A stretch of 64,000 nucleotides of DNA from contig CAWHWS010000002.1 in the NCBI GenBank assembly GCA_963833115.1, positions 1,798,001 through 1,862,000 of the forward strand. Direction: 5' to 3'. A program made the translations under genes and the position numbers. The notes under the pieces were generated by a model. That model saw only the letters and a program-made list of their open reading frames with translations, ran no database searches and had not been told where the DNA came from. Shown here piece after piece: positions 31,774 through 40,033 of the stretch (position 1 is the stretch's first letter; every line of letters starts with the position of its first letter). This stretch comes from Hasllibacter sp963833115 (GTDB lineage Bacteria; Pseudomonadota; Alphaproteobacteria; Rhodobacterales; Rhodobacteraceae).

Positions 31774-32685
31774 ATGGCGCTCCCGATCCACGCCTCCCCG
31801 CTCGAGCGCGTCTGGCGCGCGGTCTATCTCGTGCTCTGCGCGCTGATCTTCCTCTTCCTCGTCGCGCCGATCCTCATCGTCATCCCGCTGAGCTTCAACG
31901 CCGAGCCCTACTTCACCTTCACCGACGGGATGCTCGCCTTCGATCCGGCGGCCTATTCGATGCGCTGGTACGACGCCCTCCTGACCCGCGGCATGAACGA
32001 GGCGGGCGGCGAGCGCGGCGCGTCCTGGTGGGCGGACGCCTGGTCGAACTCGGCCTGGATCACGGCGGCGAAGAACTCGCTCCTGATCGGGGCGTTCTCC
32101 ACCCTCCTGGCCACCCTCCTGGGCACCCTGGCGGCCCTCGGCCTATCGCGGCCCGAGATGCCCTATCGCCGCGCGATCATGGCGATCCTGATCTCGCCGA
32201 TGATCGTGCCGATCATCATCGTCGCCACCGGGCTCTTCTTCTTCTACTCCGCGACGGGGCTCGCGAACTCCTATCCCGGGATCGTCATGGCGCACGCGAC
32301 GCTGGGCATCCCCTTCGTCATCATCACCGTCACCGCGACGCTGGTGGGCTTCGACCAGTCCCTCACCCGCGCCGCCGCCTCCCTGGGCGCCAACCCCCGC
32401 ACTACCTTCTTCCGGATCACGATGCCCCTCATCCTGCCGGGGGTGATCTCGGGCGCGCTCTTCGCCTTCGTCACCAGCTTCGACGAGGTGGTCGTCGTCC
32501 TCTTCGTCGCCGCCCATGACCAGCAGACGATCCCCCGGCAGATGTGGAACGGCATCCGCGAGGCGATCAGCCCCTCGATCCTGGCGGTCGCGACGATCCT
32601 GGTCGTCGTCTCCATCGCGCTCCTCGCCACGGTCGAGCTCCTGCGCCGAAGGTCCGAGCGGCTGCGCGGCGTCACCCCCGGGTGA
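31774..32685 (+). CDS. Pot-type ABC transporter permease (PotC-like)
   Basis: A 303-residue inner-membrane protein with six helices. Helix 1 is VYLVLCALIFLFLVAPILIVIPLSF and the EAA loop is LTRAAASLGANPRTTFFRITMPLILPGVISGA, followed by SFDEVVVVLFVA, a hallmark of PotC-type permeases. GGAGG lies ten bases before the ATG. It ends the Pot-type transporter set. The next gene, preT, starts about 70 bases later on the same strand, so the transporter and pyrimidine genes may share a transcript. Confidence 0.95.
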   Translation: MALPIHASPLERVWRAVYLVLCALIFLFLVAPILIVIPLSFNAEPYFTFTDGMLAFDPAAYSMRWYDALLTRGMNEAGGERGASWWADAWSNSAWITAAKNSLLIGAFSTLLATLLGTLAALGLSRPEMPYRRAIMAILISPMIVPIIIVATGLFFFYSATGLANSYPGIVMAHATLGIPFVIITVTATLVGFDQSLTRAAASLGANPRTTFFRITMPLILPGVISGALFAFVTSFDEVVVVLFVAAHDQQTIPRQMWNGIREAISPSILAVATILVVVSIALLATVELLRRRSERLRGVTPG

Positions 32686-32753
32686 GGCGGATCGCCTCTT
32701 GCGCGGCCCGCGCGGGGCGGCCACGCTGAGGGCTTCACGCGCGAGGGGGCCAC

Positions 32754-34088
32754 ATGGCGGACGGGAACGGGATCGGCGGGCTGGACGGCATCCGGGCGGG
32801 GCGCCTGACGCCGGACGCCCTGGCGCGCAACTTCGCGGACCTCCACCCGGCCTATCACGCGCACGAGGCCGCCGTGGCCGCGGACAGGTGCTATTTCTGC
32901 CATGACGCGCCCTGCATCGCCGCGTGCCCCACCGAGATCGACATCCCCCTCTTCATCCGGCAGATCCAGACCGGCACGCCGGAGGCCGCCGCGCGCACCA
33001 TCCTCGAGCAGAACATCCTGGGCGGCATGTGCGCGCGCGTGTGCCCGACGGAGACGCTGTGCGAGGAGGCCTGCGTGCGCATGGAGGGCGAGGGCCGTCC
33101 GGTGGAGATCGGGCGCCTGCAGCGGCACGCGACCGACACCCTGATGGCCGCCGGCGTGCACCCGTTCGAGCGCGCCGCGCCCACGGGCCGCCGCGTCGCC
33201 GTCGTCGGGGCGGGGCCGGCCGGCCTCGCCTGCGCGCACCGGCTGGCGATGCTGGGCCATGACGTGGTGATCTTCGAGGCGCGCCCGAAGCCCGGCGGCC
33301 TCAACGAATACGGCATCGCGGCGTACAAGACCCCGCAGGACTTCGCCGCCCGCGAGGCCGAATGGGTCATGGCGATCGGCGGGATCGAGACGCGCCATGG
33401 CCACGCGCTGGGCGAGGACCTGTCGCTGGACGGGCTGCGCTCGGAGTTCGACGCGGTGTTCCTCGGGATGGGCCTGGGCGGGACCAACGCCTGGGACGTG
33501 CCGGGCGGGGACGCGGAGGGCGCCCGCGACGCGACCTCCTTCATCGCCGACCTGCGCCAGGCCTCGGACCTCGGCGCGCTGCCCGTCGGCCGGGACGTCG
33601 TGGTGATCGGCGGCGGCATGACGGCGGTGGACGCCGCCGTGCAGTCGCGCCTCCTGGGCGCCGACACCGTCACCATCGCCTATCGCCGCGGGCAGGACCG
33701 CATGCCGGCGAGCCGGTACGAGCAGGATCTCGCGACGTCGAAGGGCGTGCGCATCCTGCCGAACGTGGTCCTGAGCGAGGTGCGCGGCGAGGGGGGCGTC
33801 CGCGAGGTCGTCCTCGACCGGGTGGACGACGCGATGAGCCCGACCGGCGAGCGCCTCACGCTGCGCTGCGACCAGCTCCTGCGCGCCATCGGGCAGGTCG
33901 GCGCGGGCCTGCCGGAGGCGCTGGCGATGGACCGGGGCAAGATCGCGGCCGGCGCGACGGGGCGCACCTCGATGGACGGGGTCTGGGCCGGGGGCGACTG
34001 CACCGCGACCGGCGAGGATCTGACGGTCACGGCGGTGGCGCAGGGGCGGGACGCGGCGATGGACATCCACGCCGCGCTGGCGGTGTAG
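32754..34088 (+). CDS. preT: NAD-dependent dihydropyrimidine dehydrogenase, PreT subunit
   Basis: With PreA it reduces uracil and thymine to the 5,6-dihydro compounds using NADH. The 444-residue flavoprotein has an N-terminal Fe-S domain with two Cys clusters (CYFCHDAPCIAACPTEIDI and GGMCARVCPTETLCEEAC), then FAD-binding VAVVGAGPAGLACAHRLA and NAD-binding VVVIGGGMTAVDAAVQ, then the closing GVWAGGDCTATGEDLTVTAVAQG. This is the GltD-like layout. GltD (glutamate synthase small subunit) is the main alternative, but preA three genes downstream decides for PreT. Confidence 0.93.
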   Translation: MADGNGIGGLDGIRAGRLTPDALARNFADLHPAYHAHEAAVAADRCYFCHDAPCIAACPTEIDIPLFIRQIQTGTPEAAARTILEQNILGGMCARVCPTETLCEEACVRMEGEGRPVEIGRLQRHATDTLMAAGVHPFERAAPTGRRVAVVGAGPAGLACAHRLAMLGHDVVIFEARPKPGGLNEYGIAAYKTPQDFAAREAEWVMAIGGIETRHGHALGEDLSLDGLRSEFDAVFLGMGLGGTNAWDVPGGDAEGARDATSFIADLRQASDLGALPVGRDVVVIGGGMTAVDAAVQSRLLGADTVTIAYRRGQDRMPASRYEQDLATSKGVRILPNVVLSEVRGEGGVREVVLDRVDDAMSPTGERLTLRCDQLLRAIGQVGAGLPEALAMDRGKIAAGATGRTSMDGVWAGGDCTATGEDLTVTAVAQGRDAAMDIHAALAV

Positions 34089-34092
34089 GGCG

Positions 34093-34461
34093 ATGCTGAG
34101 CCACATCTCCTTCGTCTCGGTGCCCGTGGGCGATCCCGAGCGCGCGATGACCTTCTACCGCGACGTCCTGGGCCTCGAGGTCGTCTCCGACGAGAAGGGC
34201 CCGTTCGGCCGCTGGATCATGCTGGGCGTGGACGGCTCGGAGACGCGCATCCATCTCGACCAGCGCCCGGAGGGGGCCGGCGCGCCGGCCAAGCCCGTGC
34301 TGGTGCTGATCTCCACCGATCTCGACGCCGATTGCGCGGCCATCGCCGAGCGGGGCGGCGAGATCGTGGCCGAGCCGTCGACCGCGGAATGGAATCCCGA
34401 CATGAGCCGCGCCATCCTGCGCGACAGCGAGGGGAACGCCGTCCTGCTGACGACGCCCTGA
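34093..34461 (+). CDS. VOC (glyoxalase/bleomycin-resistance) family protein
   Basis: A 122-residue protein of the vicinal oxygen chelate fold with two beta-alpha-beta-beta-beta repeats. Visible features are HISFVSVPVGDPERAMTFYRDVLGLEVVSDE with the first metal-ligand His near the start, TRIHLDQRP, and the second repeat ending MSRAILRDSEGNAVLLTTP, where Glu would be the last ligand. It follows preT by four bases and so belongs to the pyrimidine operon. Its substrate is unknown. Confidence 0.9.
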   Translation: MLSHISFVSVPVGDPERAMTFYRDVLGLEVVSDEKGPFGRWIMLGVDGSETRIHLDQRPEGAGAPAKPVLVLISTDLDADCAAIAERGGEIVAEPSTAEWNPDMSRAILRDSEGNAVLLTTP

Positions 34462-34500
34462 TGCCCGCCGGCCCCGCGCGGGCCGGGGAAGGACCGACCG

Positions 34501-35025
34501 ATGAAGACCCCGAAGAAGACCGACGCCGCCGCCGAGGCCGCCCGCATCAAGGCCCGCGACGAGGCCGCCCTGTCGCAGGTCGAGCGGATGGACGACCCCG
34601 ACAAGCTGCGCGCCCTGATGGCCAACGCGCAGCGCCTCGAGGTGCCGGCCGTCTACGACGCCGCCTTCCGCCGCCTCGCCGACGTGCAGGGCGAGGGCGA
34701 GGCCGGCACCGCCGAGCGCGACATGTGGACCGCGATCAACGCGATCGAGGAGATGAAGCGCATCGACGCGGGCAAGACGATCCGCCTGAGCTACCTGCGG
34801 CGCGACATCCAGAAGATCGGCATGGTGCCGGCGATGGACAAGCTCGTCTCCAAGCCCGGCCCGTCGGACCGCTTCGCCGAGCTGATCGAGAAGGGCTACC
34901 CCGCGCTCACGGCCGAGGCCGTCGTCCTGCGCCATGCCGGCCGCTTCAGCGAGGAGGCCGTCGCCCGCTCGAACGAACGGATCGAGGGCGCGGGCCTCGA
35001 CCCCGCCGACTTCGCGGCCGCATGA
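34501..35025 (+). CDS. Hypothetical protein in the pyrimidine operon
   Basis: A 174-residue soluble, mainly helical protein rich in Ala, Glu, Arg and Lys, with no Cys and no membrane segment. It has a Lys-rich N-terminus (MKTPKKTDAAAEAARIKARD), a centre with DMWTAINAIEEMKRIDAGKTIRLSYLRRDI and a C-terminal half with YPALTAEAVVLRH. I do not recognise a family. The GxGKT-like DAGKT is not a real P-loop. A GGGAAGGA precedes the ATG. It lies between the VOC gene and preA on the same strand, which points to a role linked to pyrimidine use or to regulation of it. Confidence 0.8.
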   Translation: MKTPKKTDAAAEAARIKARDEAALSQVERMDDPDKLRALMANAQRLEVPAVYDAAFRRLADVQGEGEAGTAERDMWTAINAIEEMKRIDAGKTIRLSYLRRDIQKIGMVPAMDKLVSKPGPSDRFAELIEKGYPALTAEAVVLRHAGRFSEEAVARSNERIEGAGLDPADFAAA

Positions 35026-35131
35026 TCGCGGCGGCCCGTCCATGACATGTCGCGGCTGCGCGGGCGTCGGCGCCCCCGAAGCCGCCCGCGGCGTCCCCAT
35101 CGACCGACACCATCCGAGAAAGGGCACCTGA

Positions 35132-36439
35132 ATGGCCGACCTCACCACCGACTTCGTCGGCATCCGCAGCCCGAACCCGTTCTGGCTCGCCTCCGCCCCG
35201 CCGACCGACAAGGAATACAACGTCCGCCGCGCGTTCCAGGCCGGCTGGGGCGGCGTCGTGTGGAAGACCCTCGGCGAGGAGGGCCCGCCGGTCGTCAACG
35301 TCAACGGCCCGCGCTACGGCGTGGTGCACGGCGCCGACCGGCGCGTGCTCGGCCTCAACAACATCGAGCTCATCACCGACCGCCCGCTGGAGGTGAACCT
35401 GCGCGAGATCAAGGCGGTCAAGCGCGACTGGCCGGACCGCGCGATGATCGCCTCGATCATGGTCCCCTGCGAGGAGGCGGCCTGGCGCGCGATCCTGCCC
35501 CGCGTGGAGGAGACCGGCGCCGACGGGATCGAGCTCAACTTCGGCTGCCCGCACGGCATGTCCGAGCGCGGCATGGGCTCGGCGGTGGGGCAGGTGCCCG
35601 AATACGTCGAGATGGTCGCCCGCTGGTGCAAGCAGATCACCCGCATGCCGGTGATCGTGAAGCTCACCCCCAACATCACCGACGTGCGCCAGTCCGCCCG
35701 CGCGGCCGTCCGCGGCGGGGCGGACGCGGTGAGCCTCATCAACACGATCAACTCGATCACGTCCGTCGACCTCGACGCGATGGCCCCCGAGCCGACGATC
35801 GACGGCAAGGGCACCCATGGCGGCTATTGCGGCCCGGCGGTGAAGCCCATCGCGCTCCACATGGTCGCCGACATCGCGCGCGACCCCGAATGCCGCGGCA
35901 TCCCGATCTCCGGCATCGGGGGCATCACCACCTGGCGCGACGCGGCCGAGTTCCTGGCCCTTGGCGCCGGCAACGTCCAGGTGTGCACCGCCGCGATGAC
36001 CTACGGGTTCAAGATCGTCGAGGAGATGAAGTCCGGCCTCTCGCAGTGGATGGACGAGAAGGGCCACGCCTCCGTCATGGCCGTCTCCGGCCGGGCGGTG
36101 CCCAACGTGACGGACTGGACGCACCTCAACCTCAACTACGTGGCCAAGGCGCGCATCGACCAGGAGGCCTGCATCAAGTGCGGGCGCTGCTACGCCGCCT
36201 GCGAGGACACCTCGCACCAGGCGATCGCGATGCTCCCGGGCCGGGTGTTCGAGGTGATCGACGCCGAATGCGTGGCCTGCAACCTCTGCGTCGACGTCTG
36301 CCCGGTGGAGGACTGCATCACCATGGAGGCCCTGGCCCCCGGCACGGTGGACGAGCGCACGGGCGACACGGTCCGGGCGGAGCCCGCCGACTGGACGACC
36401 CACCCCAACAACCCCGCGACCCGCGTGGCCGCCGAATGA
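35132..36439 (+). CDS. preA: NAD-dependent dihydropyrimidine dehydrogenase, PreA subunit
   Basis: The FMN-containing catalytic subunit that reduces uracil or thymine with electrons from PreT. The 435-residue product has an N-terminal dihydroorotate-dehydrogenase-like TIM barrel (GIRSPNPFWLASAPPTDKEYN, IELNFGCPHG, VIVKLTPNITD, ISGIGGITTW) and a C-terminal ferredoxin domain with two [4Fe-4S] motifs (CIKCGRCYAACEDTSHQA and CVACNLCVDVCPVEDC). AGAAAGGG stands before the ATG. Its stop overlaps the start of the amidohydrolase gene. Confidence 0.96.
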   Translation: MADLTTDFVGIRSPNPFWLASAPPTDKEYNVRRAFQAGWGGVVWKTLGEEGPPVVNVNGPRYGVVHGADRRVLGLNNIELITDRPLEVNLREIKAVKRDWPDRAMIASIMVPCEEAAWRAILPRVEETGADGIELNFGCPHGMSERGMGSAVGQVPEYVEMVARWCKQITRMPVIVKLTPNITDVRQSARAAVRGGADAVSLINTINSITSVDLDAMAPEPTIDGKGTHGGYCGPAVKPIALHMVADIARDPECRGIPISGIGGITTWRDAAEFLALGAGNVQVCTAAMTYGFKIVEEMKSGLSQWMDEKGHASVMAVSGRAVPNVTDWTHLNLNYVAKARIDQEACIKCGRCYAACEDTSHQAIAMLPGRVFEVIDAECVACNLCVDVCPVEDCITMEALAPGTVDERTGDTVRAEPADWTTHPNNPATRVAAE

Positions 36440-37698
36440 CGGACGGCGCGCCCGCCGCGGGCGAGAACATGCGGATCGACGCCGACCGTCTCTGGGACAG
36501 CCTGATGGAGATGGCGAAGATCGGCCCGGGCGTGGCGGGCGGCAACGACCGGCAGACGCTGACGGACGACGACGCGCGGGGCCGCGCGCTGTTGAAGGAG
36601 TGGTGCGAGGCGGCGGGCTGCACGATGGGGCTCGACGCCCTCGGCAACATGTTCGCCGAGCGGCCGGGGACCGACCCGGACGCGCTGCCGGTCTACGTCG
36701 GCTCCCATCTCGACACCCAGCCGACGGGGGGCAGGTACGACGGCGTGCTCGGCGTGCTCGGGGGCCTCGAGATCGTGCGCTCGCTCAACGATCTGGGGGT
36801 GCGGACCAAGCATCCCATCGTCGTCACCAACTGGACCAACGAGGAGGGCACCCGCTTCGCCCCCGCCATGCTCGCCTCGGGCGTCTTCGCCGGGATGCAC
36901 GAGCAGTCCTGGGCCGAGGACCGCACCGACGCGGCCGGCGCCCGCTTCGGCGACGAGCTGGACCGCATCGGCTGGCGCGGCGAGGAGGAGGTCGGCGCGC
37001 GCAGGATGCACGCCTTCTTCGAGCTGCACATCGAGCAGGGCCCGATCCTGGAGGCGGAAGGGAAGGACATCGGCGTCGTCACCCACGGGCAGGGGCTCTG
37101 GTGGCTGCAGGTCACGCTGACGGGCAAGGACGCGCACACCGGATCGACGCCGATGGAGATGCGCGTGAACGCCGGCCTCGGCATGGCGCGCATCACCGAG
37201 GCCGTGCACCGCATCGCGATGGACGCGCAGCCCGCCGCCGTGGGCGCCGTGGGGCAGGCGAACGTCTACCCCAACTCGCGCAACGTGATCCCGGGAAGGG
37301 CGGTGTTCACCATCGACTTCCGCTCGCCCGACCAGGCCAAGCTCGACGGCATGAAGGCGCGGCTGGAGGAGGAGGCCGCGGGGATCGCCGCGGACCTGGG
37401 CCTCGGCATCGAGATCGAGCCCGTCGGCCATTTCGACCCCGTCACCTTCGATGAGGGCTGCGTGCGCGCCGTGCGCTCCGCTGCCGAGCGCCTCGGCTAC
37501 TCCCACATGGACATAATCTCCGGCGCCGGCCACGACGCCTGCTGGATCAACCGCGTCGCGCCCACCGCCATGATCATGTGCCCCTGCGTGGACGGCCTGT
37601 CCCACAACGAGGCCGAGGAGATCACGAAGGAGTGGGCGCGGGCGGGCGCCGACGTGCTCCTGCACGCCGTGGTGGAGACGGCGGGGGTGGTGGGGTGA
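36436..37698 (+). CDS. M20 family Zn amidohydrolase, probable N-carbamoyl-beta-alanine hydrolase
   Basis: A 420-residue dinuclear-metal hydrolase of the HyuC/AllC/beta-ureidopropionase group. Metal and catalytic residues are seen in YVGSHLDTQPTGGRYDGVLG (His, Asp), NWTNEEGTRF (Glu, Glu), ELHIEQGPILE (His) and SGAGHDACW (His), with the substrate-binding GKDAHTGSTPMEMR. In reductive pyrimidine breakdown this step converts N-carbamoyl-beta-alanine to beta-alanine, NH3 and CO2. Position between preA and hydA supports that role over allantoate amidohydrolase. The ATG at 36436 overlaps the preA stop. Confidence 0.9.
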   Translation: MTDGAPAAGENMRIDADRLWDSLMEMAKIGPGVAGGNDRQTLTDDDARGRALLKEWCEAAGCTMGLDALGNMFAERPGTDPDALPVYVGSHLDTQPTGGRYDGVLGVLGGLEIVRSLNDLGVRTKHPIVVTNWTNEEGTRFAPAMLASGVFAGMHEQSWAEDRTDAAGARFGDELDRIGWRGEEEVGARRMHAFFELHIEQGPILEAEGKDIGVVTHGQGLWWLQVTLTGKDAHTGSTPMEMRVNAGLGMARITEAVHRIAMDAQPAAVGAVGQANVYPNSRNVIPGRAVFTIDFRSPDQAKLDGMKARLEEEAAGIAADLGLGIEIEPVGHFDPVTFDEGCVRAVRSAAERLGYSHMDIISGAGHDACWINRVAPTAMIMCPCVDGLSHNEAEEITKEWARAGADVLLHAVVETAGVVG

Positions 37699-37713
37699 TC
37701 CGCCGTCCCGAGC

Positions 37714-37748
37714 CCGACGCCGCCCCGGACCTGATCCGGGGCCCCGCG
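37714..37748 (+). repeat. Left 35-bp inverted repeat of the GIY-YIG cassette
   Basis: Begins CCGACGCCGCCCCGGA and ends GGGGCCCCGCG. It matches the reverse complement of 38059-38093 at 34 of 35 positions (C versus T at the 18th). It contains its own hairpin, CCCCGGA and TCCGGGG around a five-base loop. It lies 15 bases before the GIY-YIG start codon and 15 bases after the amidohydrolase stop. Confidence 0.9.
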
Positions 37749-37763
37749 GAATGACGCGTAGCC

Positions 37764-38048
37764 GTGCCCTACTGGACCTACATCCTCGCGTCGCGTCCCC
37801 ACGGCGCGATCTACATCGGCTCGACGAACGACCTCCGGCGCCGCGTCGAGCAGCACCGGTCCGGCGCGGTCCCGGGGCACACGGCGCGCTACCGCATCCG
37901 TACGCTCGTCTGGTTCGAGGAGCATCCGGGCTACGCCGAGGCTCTCGCGCGGGAGCGCCTGCTCAAGCGATGGCGGCGCGCCTGGAAGAACGACCTGATC
38001 GAGGAGGCGAACCCGCAATGGCAGGACGTCACCGCTTGGATACCGTAG
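37764..38048 (+). CDS. GIY-YIG nuclease domain protein within inverted repeats
   Basis: A 94-residue protein that is essentially one GIY-YIG endonuclease domain (UvrC/YhbQ-like, URI family). Motifs: WTYILASRPHGAIYIGSTND (the GIY and YIG tyrosines), DLRRRVEQHRSG (catalytic Arg, and His), ARERLLKRWRRAWKNDLIEEANP (metal-binding Glu and the late Asn). All expected catalytic residues are present, so it should be active. It starts with GTG at 37764. The gene fills the space between 35-bp REP-like inverted repeats and interrupts the pyrimidine operon between the amidohydrolase gene and hydA, on the same strand. The arrangement resembles REP elements framing a RAYT transposase, but with a different nuclease family. 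Confidence 0.92.
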   Translation: MPYWTYILASRPHGAIYIGSTNDLRRRVEQHRSGAVPGHTARYRIRTLVWFEEHPGYAEALARERLLKRWRRAWKNDLIEEANPQWQDVTAWIP

Positions 38049-38058
38049 CGCACGATGG

Positions 38059-38093
38059 CGCGGGGCCCCGGATCAAGTCCGGGGCGGCGTCGG
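38059..38093 (-). repeat. Right 35-bp inverted repeat of the GIY-YIG cassette
   Basis: Inverse copy of 37714-37748 with one mismatch, ten bases after the GIY-YIG stop codon and 16 bases before hydA. On the plus strand its hairpin is CCCCGGA, loop TCAAG, TCCGGGG. Confidence 0.9.
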
Positions 38094-38109
38094 AAGAAGG
38101 GGGCATCGC

Positions 38110-39573
38110 ATGACCAAAGTCATCAAAGGCGGCACCGTCGTCACCGCCGAGCGTCAGTTCAAGGCTGACGTGCTCATCGACGGCGAGACCATCGCCGCCA
38201 TCGGCCCGAACCTCAGAGGCGACGAGACCATCGACGCGGAGGGCGCCTACGTCATCCCCGGCGGGATCGACCCGCACACGCATCTGGAGATGCCCTTCAT
38301 GGGCACCACCGCCGCCGAGACCTTCGAATCCGGCACCTTCGCCGCCGCCGCCGGGGGCACGACCATGCTGGTCGACTTCTGCCTGCCCGGCGAGGACGGC
38401 TCCCTCCTGTCCGCGCTCGACGAGTGGGACCGCAAGAGCCGCGACCAGATCTGCTGCGACATCTCCTACCACATGGCGATCACCGGCTGGAACGAGCGCA
38501 TCTTCGAGGAGATGGAGGCCGTCGTGCGCGACCGGGGCGTCAACACGTTCAAGCACTTCATGGCCTACAAGGGCGCGCTGATGGTGGAGGACGACGAGAT
38601 GTTCGCTTCCTTCCGCCGCTGCGCTGAGCTGGGCGCGCTGCCGCTCGTGCACGCCGAGAACGGCGACATCGTGGCCGCCCTGCAGGAGAAGCTGCTGGCC
38701 GACGGGATCACCGGCCCCGAGGGCCACGCCTATTCCCGCCCCCCCGAGGTCGAGGGCGAGGCCGCCAACCGCGCCATCATGATCGCCGACGCCGCCGGCA
38801 CGCCGCTCTACATCGTCCACGTCTCCTGCGAGCAGGCGCACGAGGCCATCCGCCGCGCCCGCCAGAAGGGCATGCGCGTCTACGGCGAGCCCCTGATCCA
38901 GCACCTGACGCTCGACGAGAGCGAGTACTTCGGGCAAGACTGGCAATATGCCGCCCGCCGCGTCATGTCCCCGCCGTTCCGCTCCAAGGCGCATCAGGAC
39001 GGGCTCTGGGCCGGGCTCGCCGCGGGCTCGCTGCAGGTCGTGGCGACCGACCACGCCGCGTTCAGCGACGAGCAGAAGCGCATGGGAGCGTCCGACTTCA
39101 CCCGCATCCCCAACGGCACCGGCGGGCTTGAGGAGCGGATGGCGATGCTCTGGACATACGGCGTCGAGACCGGGCGCCTCACGCCCGAGGAGTTCGTGGC
39201 CGTCACCTCGTCCAACATCGCCCGCATCCTCAATATCGCGGACCGGAAGGGCCACCTCGCGGTCGGCGCGGACGCGGACGTCGTCGTCTGGGACCCCACG
39301 ATCACCAGGACGGTCGAGGTCGCGACGCAGAAGTCGATCATCGACTACAACGTCTTCGAGGGCCGCGAGCTGACCGCCCAGCCGCGCTACACCCTCTCCC
39401 GCGGCGAGGTCATCTGGGCCTGGGGCCAGAACAGCCAGCCGACGCCGGGCCGGGGGAAGTTCGTGCGCCGGCCGGCGTTCGCCAGCGCGTCGACGGCGCT
39501 GTCGAAGTGGAAGGCGCTGAACACGCCGAGGAAGATCGAGCGCGATCCGATGAACATCCCCGCGGGGGTGTAG
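38110..39573 (+). CDS. hydA: Dihydropyrimidinase
   Basis: Opens dihydrouracil or dihydrothymine to the N-carbamoyl-beta-amino acid, after PreTA and before the amidohydrolase. The 487-residue cyclic amidohydrolase has the binuclear metal site: GGIDPHTHLEMPF (two His), the carbamylated Lys in TFKHFMAYKG, LVHAEN, YIVHVSC and VVATDHAAF (Asp). The C-terminus ends in the composite-domain residues common to DHPases. Hydantoinase activity is the alternative; the neighbours favour dihydropyrimidinase. The start follows closely on the right arm of the GIY-YIG cassette, with GAAGAAGGGGG as a purine-rich binding site. Confidence 0.95.
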   Translation: MTKVIKGGTVVTAERQFKADVLIDGETIAAIGPNLRGDETIDAEGAYVIPGGIDPHTHLEMPFMGTTAAETFESGTFAAAAGGTTMLVDFCLPGEDGSLLSALDEWDRKSRDQICCDISYHMAITGWNERIFEEMEAVVRDRGVNTFKHFMAYKGALMVEDDEMFASFRRCAELGALPLVHAENGDIVAALQEKLLADGITGPEGHAYSRPPEVEGEAANRAIMIADAAGTPLYIVHVSCEQAHEAIRRARQKGMRVYGEPLIQHLTLDESEYFGQDWQYAARRVMSPPFRSKAHQDGLWAGLAAGSLQVVATDHAAFSDEQKRMGASDFTRIPNGTGGLEERMAMLWTYGVETGRLTPEEFVAVTSSNIARILNIADRKGHLAVGADADVVVWDPTITRTVEVATQKSIIDYNVFEGRELTAQPRYTLSRGEVIWAWGQNSQPTPGRGKFVRRPAFASASTALSKWKALNTPRKIERDPMNIPAGV

Positions 39574-40033
39574 TGCTGTCCCGGGGACTACTCAAGTATC
39601 GACCCGCTGGCTTCAGTCTGATTCAAGAGAAGGCAATCGGCTCACTATGGGGCATTAGGTGACCACAATAGCAGCGGAAGTGTATGAGGTCTCTCCCGAA
39701 AACCTCTCCGAGGTGGTCGACAATTTTGGATGTGCTGTATTCTCCTTTATCTCTCTACCAAGAATAGGAGAGGAGGTCGTCTTACACGATGGGCGCCTTC
39801 GGCCACCGGTAGTCTTTGAAACTGTCATGGTGCAACATGAAGCCCGAACCGCCGATGCACCTCGCGCCAACCTGTCCCGCATAACGATACTGTTAAGACG
39901 TAAAATGACTGATATTGGCCGACTATGATACTATCGAGGTTCCCGGAGAAGAGCCTCTAGATGCCTCTAGTAGTGGCTTTAGACTGGTGAGAAACCGTCT
40001 CGTAACAAGTCAACTGGGACCTGATATGTATCC
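39574..40033. other. AT-richer islet between hydA and the second ABC transporter
   Basis: About 460 bases with GC content near 50 %, far below the surroundings. It holds the small gene at 39659-39928. After it stands the nearly repeated GCCTCTAGATGCCTCTAGTA. The composition returns to normal abruptly at the ATPase start. No transposase, attachment site or tRNA is seen. Confidence 0.7.
39659..39928 (+). CDS. Small hypothetical protein of low GC content
   Basis: An 89-residue protein with a beta-strand-rich centre: NFGCAVFSFISLPRIGEEVVLHDG then VVFETVMVQHE and RITILLRRK. The PRIGEEVVL element followed by strands occurs in several small uncharacterised bacterial proteins; I cannot name a family. 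The start is a GTG with a poor binding site. Codon use differs from all neighbours, which suggests horizontal acquisition. It lies between hydA and an ABC transporter operon on the same strand, but may not be functionally connected. Confidence 0.5.
   Translation: MTTIAAEVYEVSPENLSEVVDNFGCAVFSFISLPRIGEEVVLHDGRLRPPVVFETVMVQHEARTADAPRANLSRITILLRRKMTDIGRL

Noticed and set aside
32754..34088. Glutamate synthase small subunit (gltD)
   Set aside because: The domain layout is shared, but no gltB is nearby, while preA and the rest of the pyrimidine pathway are.
37714..38093. Idea that the GIY-YIG gene is a homing endonuclease inside an intron or intein
   Set aside because: The flanking genes are complete and not interrupted, and the element has inverted REP-like ends rather than intron structure.
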